From assembly GCA_964461295.1 (NCBI GenBank), contig CAYWTX010000175.1, positions 1 through 9,386 of the forward strand: 9,386 nt of DNA. The letters are read 5' to 3'. Source of the DNA: CAYWTX01 sp964461295 (GTDB lineage Bacteria > Planctomycetota > Phycisphaerae > SM23-33). Under the pieces are notes generated by a model. That model made no database searches. It had not been told where the DNA came from and saw only the letters and a list, made by a program, of their open reading frames with translations. This document shows, one piece after another, positions 6,048 through 9,386 of the stretch. Every line of letters starts with the position of its first letter. The first letter of the stretch is position 1. Both the position numbers and the translations under genes were made by a program.

Positions 6048-6776
6048 TCACCCCGTCTCGTGAATGCCCCAGTACCAGTCCCAGGGCCTGTCGAGGTCGT
6101 CGTACGGCCAGAGCTTGCCCATCTGCTTGCGGAGTCCGATTGTCGCCGCGTCGGGCGGCAGGGGCTCTACCGGCCAGAAGGAGCGGCAGGCGTCGGTGAC
6201 GCGGCGGACGGCGGGGCTTGATTCGGCGCGGGCGATCAGGTCGCGAAGCGTGTACGGGTAGAGGTAACCGTTGCCGCTGAACCGCACTTCCACCCAACCA
6301 ACCTCCGCAGGTTCCTCACACGCCAGCCTACAGAGCTGGACCGGCCCAACTTCGACGCTCAACGAGTCGGGGCAGAATGTGAGCTCGTTCTCTGCGGAAG
6401 GCGGCAGCCTCAGGGATTCGGCAGCTTCGTCGGCAAGACTGCCAAGTCCGATATACGCCCTATATATCGACCTAGGCTCGCCCCTCAGGTGCTGCAGCAA
6501 CATCGCCACGTTCCCAGGATCGTGTTTGACGTCGACGTCCCACTTGATGTCCCGGTATCTGGCCGTATACGGGTGTCCCTTGATTGGCTCAAGCCACGTG
6601 GCGGGCTTTGCGTCCTTGTCGATCCTCCGGCCAAACTTCAGATCGAGGCTCAACAGCCATTCCTGGGCGATGGCGCCGGACTGGGCGAGCAGATCCAGGA
6701 ACCGGGCAAGATCGTCGCCGGTGACGGACGGCGGCGCGGTAGGGCGATAGTAGACCAAAGATGAGAAGAACGACAT
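6048..6776 (-). CDS. Hypothetical protein, unrecognised family
   Basis: This is a 242-residue, soluble, mildly acidic protein starting MSFFSSLVYYRPTAPPSVTG. It has no signal peptide, membrane helix or cofactor motif. Visible traits are many aromatic residues near the C-terminus (SFWPVEPL, KLWPYDDL and RPWDWYWGI), a lysine/aspartate segment (KWDVDVKHD) and a beta-rich middle (ELTFCPDSLSVEVGPVQL). I have a vague memory of similar planctomycete hypothetical proteins but cannot name a domain. It is convergent with the toxin-antitoxin module (39 bp apart) and divergent from the phosphorylase gene. Its GC is somewhat below that of the neighbouring metabolic genes, so it may have arrived with the toxin-antitoxin block. 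No strong Shine-Dalgarno precedes the ATG at 6776 (only a GGTGG about 13 bases away). A stand-alone immunity-type protein is possible, without direct evidence. Confidence 0.75.
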   Translation of the reverse strand: MSFFSSLVYYRPTAPPSVTGDDLARFLDLLAQSGAIAQEWLLSLDLKFGRRIDKDAKPATWLEPIKGHPYTARYRDIKWDVDVKHDPGNVAMLLQHLRGEPRSIYRAYIGLGSLADEAAESLRLPPSAENELTFCPDSLSVEVGPVQLCRLACEEPAEVGWVEVRFSGNGYLYPYTLRDLIARAESSPAVRRVTDACRSFWPVEPLPPDAATIGLRKQMGKLWPYDDLDRPWDWYWGIHETG

Positions 6777-6843
6777 GCATGGAAACTACCACCGCTCGTT
6801 CCGGAACGCAATGGCACGATGAGCCGCGGCTGGCGGCGAGGGC

Positions 6844-6872
6844 TTGACAATCCGCGTCGAGCCGACGATTGT
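6844..6872 (+). promoter_or_regulatory. Candidate promoter with overlapping palindrome upstream of the phosphorylase gene
   Basis: A perfect TTGACA (6844-6849) is followed, after 17 bases, by GATTGT (6867-6872), a 3/6 match to the -10 box. ACAATC (6847-6852) is the exact inverted copy of GATTGT at 6867-6872. Inside it, CGTCG (6855-6859) pairs with CGACG (6863-6867). A dimeric repressor bound here would cover both promoter boxes. The site lies 49 bp before the ATG at 6921. Confidence 0.45.
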
Positions 6873-6920
6873 TCTCTCCGCTGAATTGCACCGCTTCTGC
6901 CAAACAAGGAATGCCATCGC

Positions 6921-9212
6921 ATGACCAAGTACGGGCATTTTTCGCAAGACGGGTTCGAGTACATCGTGACGCGGCCGGATGCGCCGCGGCCATGGATGAA
7001 CTACATCTGGAACGGCGAATACATGGGCCTGATGTCGCAGGTGGGCACCGGCCGGGCCATGGTGGAGGTGGACAAGCGCCGGACCAAGCACCTCAGCGGG
7101 CGCATGGTGTACCTGATCGACGCCGAGACGGGCAGGCACTGGACGGCGAACGCCCTGCCGGCGTGCGCGGCCCGTGAGAGCTATCGCTGTGCGCACGGGT
7201 GGAACTACACGACCATCGACGTGCGGAACGAGGGCGTCGAGTCGAGCTGGCGCGTGATGGCGCCGCGACAGGGGCCGTGCGAAATCTGGACGCTGCGGCT
7301 GCGGAACGCCACCCGCCGCCCGCGGCGGCTGAAGGTGATGCTCGCGTGCGACACGCCGATCGGCGGCTGGTACAAAGGCGCCGTCAACGGCTGGTTCGAC
7401 GAGAAGCTGTCGGCCCTGCTGGTGAGCAACGTCGTCCGCTTCGGCGGCAACTACGAGCACCGCACCACGGGGCGGCGCGAGCAGGCGTTCCTCACGCTGG
7501 ACGCGCGCCCGAGCGGCTTCGACGGCCTGCGGTCGGCGTTCGTCGGCTACTACAACGACGTTCAGACGCCGCAGGCGGTGCGGCAGGGCGGGTGCTCGAA
7601 TTCGCTGGCGGAATTCGACCAGCCGATCCTCGTGCTGGAGGCGACGGTGAGGCTGGCGCCCGGCGCCGAGACGACGCTGAACGCCATCGCCGGCGTGTGG
7701 GGCGAAGAGGCCGACGTGGCCGGCCTGCGAAGGCGGTACTTCGCGCCGGGCGCGATCGAGGCCGAACTGGCAGCCGTGAAGAAGGACGCCCGCCAGGCCG
7801 TGGACAGCGTGTACGTGCGAACGCCGGACGCGGAGTTGACGACGTTCTACAACGGCTGGCTGAAGCACCAGCTCCGGCTGAACGTGACGTGGGCGCGCGG
7901 CTACTACAACGGCTACCGCGACCTGTGCCAGGACGTCACGAACTACGCGGCAGTCGAGTTCCCGCGCGCGTGGGAGAAGCTCAGGGAAGTGCTGTCGTAC
8001 CAGTATGTCAGCGGGTTCGCCCCGCGCGGCTGGATCGAGAGTGAGATCATCGACCAGGAGTACGCCGACTCGCCGGTGTGGATCGTGCCGGCCGTCTACG
8101 CGATGCTGATGGAGAAGGGAGATCGGACGCTGCTGGAGGAATCGGTGCCGTTTCGCGACGGCCCGGCGGGCAGCGTCTACCAGCACGCGAAGCGGTCGGT
8201 GGATCACCTCTGGGGCGACCGCGGCCGCCACGGCCTGAGCAAGGTTCACCGCGGCGATTGGAACGACATGCTGAACATGATGGGCGCCGAGGGGCGCGGC
8301 GAGAGCGTGTGGCTCAGCCTGGCCCTGCACCGCTCGCTGAAGCAGTTGGAGCAGATGGCGGCGTTGTGCGGCCGCAAGCGGGATGCGGCCACGGCGGCGG
8401 CGCGGGCGGCGAAACTGGCCGAGGCGCTCGACAAGCACGCCTGGGACGCCAAGGGCGGCTTCTACCATCGCGGCTACACCGATGCCGGGACGAAGGTCGG
8501 CACGGCCGCCTCGGGCGAGGGAATGTTCCTCAACCCGCAGAGCTGGGCCGTAGTCAGCGGCGCAGCCAGGGGCAAGCGCGCGGCGGCCGCGATGAAGAAG
8601 GTGGACGAACTCCTGGAGACGGAGTTGGGTTGCAGCACCATCCAGCGAGCGTTCACGGGCGGCTTCCGCCCGGACATCGGCTTCTTGAGCGTAATCCGGC
8701 CGGGCGAAAACGTGAACGGCGGCATCTACAACCACGCGAATATGTTCAAGGTGGCGGCCGACTGCGTTCTGAAACGCAACGCCGCGGCGTGGCGGACGCT
8801 CAGCGCGGCGCTGCCGTTCCGCAAGCTGCCCGGGCGCAACTGCGAGCCGTTCGTGATGCCCAACGGGTACGTGGGCCCGTTGGCGAAGGCCCGCTACGGC
8901 GAGGCGCCGTTCGGCTGGGTGACCGGCTCGTGCGGCTGGCTGGCGACCGTGGTGATCGAGTACGTGTTGGGACTCAAGCCGACGTGGGAAGGGCTGCGGA
9001 TCGATCCGTGCCTGCCGCCGCACTGGAAGACATGCTCGGCGGTGCGGCCGTTCCGCGGCGCCCTGTACCGGGTCCAGTTCGAGCAGGCGGGCCGCGGCAA
9101 AGCCTGCAACAGGATCGCCGAAATCCGCGTGGATGGCGAACCCATCAGAGGCGACGTCCTTCCGCATGAGAAGGGCAAGCACTACCGCGTCAAAGTGCGC
9201 ATGGAAGCGTAA
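6921..9212 (+). CDS. GH94-family glycoside phosphorylase (cellobiose/chitobiose phosphorylase-like)
   Basis: The protein is 763 residues, full length for a GH94 enzyme, though about 40-60 residues shorter than typical cellobiose phosphorylases. GH94 enzymes split a beta-glucosidic bond with inorganic phosphate, giving a sugar 1-phosphate, in the cytoplasm. The N-terminal beta-sandwich begins YGHFSQDGFEYIVTRPDAP, as in the family. GYRDLCQD at 331-338 is the substrate-binding motif at the start of the (alpha/alpha)6 barrel. GDWND at 445-449 carries the catalytic acid aspartate. NGGIYNHA at 599-606 and TGSCGW at 668-673, followed by GLRIDPCLPPHWK, complete the phosphate/active-site end. There is no signal peptide. 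AAGGA 10 bases upstream supports the ATG at 6921. The long loop found after the first strands in cellobiose phosphorylases (rich in R and Y) is shortened here, so the sugar is uncertain: cellobiose, chitobiose, laminaribiose or another beta-disaccharide. It appears monocistronic. Confidence 0.92.
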   Translation: MTKYGHFSQDGFEYIVTRPDAPRPWMNYIWNGEYMGLMSQVGTGRAMVEVDKRRTKHLSGRMVYLIDAETGRHWTANALPACAARESYRCAHGWNYTTIDVRNEGVESSWRVMAPRQGPCEIWTLRLRNATRRPRRLKVMLACDTPIGGWYKGAVNGWFDEKLSALLVSNVVRFGGNYEHRTTGRREQAFLTLDARPSGFDGLRSAFVGYYNDVQTPQAVRQGGCSNSLAEFDQPILVLEATVRLAPGAETTLNAIAGVWGEEADVAGLRRRYFAPGAIEAELAAVKKDARQAVDSVYVRTPDAELTTFYNGWLKHQLRLNVTWARGYYNGYRDLCQDVTNYAAVEFPRAWEKLREVLSYQYVSGFAPRGWIESEIIDQEYADSPVWIVPAVYAMLMEKGDRTLLEESVPFRDGPAGSVYQHAKRSVDHLWGDRGRHGLSKVHRGDWNDMLNMMGAEGRGESVWLSLALHRSLKQLEQMAALCGRKRDAATAAARAAKLAEALDKHAWDAKGGFYHRGYTDAGTKVGTAASGEGMFLNPQSWAVVSGAARGKRAAAAMKKVDELLETELGCSTIQRAFTGGFRPDIGFLSVIRPGENVNGGIYNHANMFKVAADCVLKRNAAAWRTLSAALPFRKLPGRNCEPFVMPNGYVGPLAKARYGEAPFGWVTGSCGWLATVVIEYVLGLKPTWEGLRIDPCLPPHWKTCSAVRPFRGALYRVQFEQAGRGKACNRIAEIRVDGEPIRGDVLPHEKGKHYRVKVRMEA

Positions 9213-9223
9213 GAAACTTCAAC

Positions 9224-9239
9224 CGCAAAGGGCGCAAAG
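9224..9239. repeat. Short purine-rich direct repeat downstream of the phosphorylase gene
   Basis: CGCAAAG occurs at 9224-9230 and 9233-9239, followed by a purine run to about 9250. From memory, ACCGCAAAGGGCGCAAAG-like strings are common between genes in this kind of genome. No function is inferred. It lies in the 43 bp between the GH94 stop and the predicted intron 3' end. Confidence 0.4.
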
Positions 9240-9255
9240 AGAAAGAAAGACACTG

Positions 9256-9293
9256 GTCGGGTAAGCCTGGGCGGTTGCCCGCCCAGGCTCCCC
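9256..9293 (-). ncRNA. Group II intron domain VI with bulged branch-point adenosine
   Basis: The minus-strand stem pairs 9293-9291 (GGG) with 9261-9259 (CCC). Above it, 9290-9274 closes on 9279-9263 side strands: a G-U pair at 9290/9263, an A-U pair at 9289/9264, then ten perfect pairs between 9288-9279 and 9274-9265. The loop 9278-9275 reads GCAA, a GNRA tetraloop. A9262 is the only unpaired base in the stem and sits 7 bases from the 3' end, exactly where the lariat branch adenosine belongs. Confidence 0.87.
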
Positions 9294-9296
9294 ACG

Positions 9297-9329
9297 GATC
9301 CGGACTTGCAGGATTCCCGCATCCGGCTC
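9297..9329 (-). ncRNA. Group II intron domain V
   Basis: The minus strand here opens GAGCCGGATGCGGGAA, close to the common bacterial domain V. The lower helix pairs GAGCCGGA with UCCGGAUC, broken only by a G-A pair. The upper helix pairs GCGG(G) with (C)CUGC, with a small GAAU/AAU loop and a two-base AA bulge on the 3' side. The catalytic triad AGC is at the second to fourth bases. Total length is 33 bases. Confidence 0.87.
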
Positions 9330-9386
9330 TTCGGATGCTGGCTTCGCACGTCCGACTGCGCAGCTCGGACGGGCCGATCCGCTATC

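Larger units (their letters stand above)
9256..9386 (-). mobile_element. Group II intron, 3' end (domains V and VI), rest outside the window
   Basis: On the minus strand the sequence passes through a domain V consensus and a domain VI stem, then ends ...ACCCGAC at 9256. Intron 3' ends of this class finish with AC or AU, 7-8 bases after the branch A, which fits A9262. Bases 9330-9386 would be the end of domain IV, where the reverse transcriptase/maturase gene normally ends. A TAG is at 9384-9382, but its frame cannot be judged. The intron lies 43 bp past the GH94 stop in the opposite orientation. The 5' end, catalytic domain I and any intron protein would be at higher coordinates outside the window, so whether it is complete or a fragment is unknown. 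Confidence 0.85.

Noticed and set aside
6786..9182. A 798-codon open frame on the minus strand across the phosphorylase gene
   Set aside because: It is the exact antisense of a GH94 gene with all motifs. Its translation is rich in Arg/Ala/His/Pro without domains, the usual result of high third-position GC.
9264..9289. Strong GC hairpin as a rho-independent terminator of the phosphorylase gene
   Set aside because: There is no T-run on the plus strand, and the hairpin is fully explained as group II intron domain VI with GNRA loop and bulged A.
1..9386. CRISPR arrays, tRNA or rRNA genes
   Set aside because: I saw no regularly spaced repeats beyond two short tandem pairs, and no cloverleaf or rRNA-like stretch on either strand.

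Overview
This GC-rich window looks like the chromosome of an anaerobic or facultative bacterium of the Planctomycetota/Lentisphaerota (PVC) type that lives on polysaccharides. The reasons are the gene mix: a signal-less GH28 hydrolase, a Tat-exported Gfo/Idh/MocA oxidoreductase with a QKP motif, a divergent URO-D-fold protein, a GH94 phosphorylase and a formate/nitrite channel. The phylum is inferred from family memory and was not tested by any search.

Left part (1-1696, minus strand). A formate/nitrite transporter (791-1696) is followed downstream by the N-terminal two thirds or so of a GH28-type beta-helix hydrolase (1-624), which runs off the window. This partial gene is open at the window edge, and its catalytic N-x-D and G-D-D motifs are visible.

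Divergent control region (1697-2018). It holds a 14-bp direct repeat with period 15 behind the transporter. It also holds a compact 112-bp palindromic element with 17-bp terminal inverted repeats and two internal hairpins, flanked by an imperfect 12-bp direct repeat.

Centre (2019-5277, plus strand). A Tat-signal Gfo/Idh/MocA oxidoreductase is followed by a membrane-anchored J-domain protein whose start sits beside an AT-rich promoter-like patch. A URO-D-like protein with its own strong ribosome binding site follows 29 bp later.

5348-6008 is a toxin-antitoxin module of lower GC. The PIN-domain toxin frame is broken by a single TAG in its first beta strand, next to the first catalytic acidic residue. 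The small antitoxin gene overlaps its end by 8 bp and is intact. An unrecognised 242-residue protein (6048-6776) lies on the opposite strand.

Right part. A complete GH94 glycoside phosphorylase (6921-9212) has a TTGACA box and an overlapping palindrome upstream. After it, on the minus strand, comes the 3' end of a group II intron (9256-9386). Domain V and domain VI, with a bulged branch-point A and a GNRA loop, can be folded by eye. The rest of the intron lies outside the window.

Working together (inference): GH28 releases uronic-acid sugars, the Gfo/Idh/MocA enzyme may oxidise or epimerise sugars outside the cytoplasm, GH94 phosphorolyses beta-linked disaccharides inside the cell, and the FNT channel may export fermentation formate. 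No transport system, regulator or cellulosome part in the window ties these into one proven operon. The toxin-antitoxin remnant, the palindromic element and the intron mark the locus as accessory and turning over.
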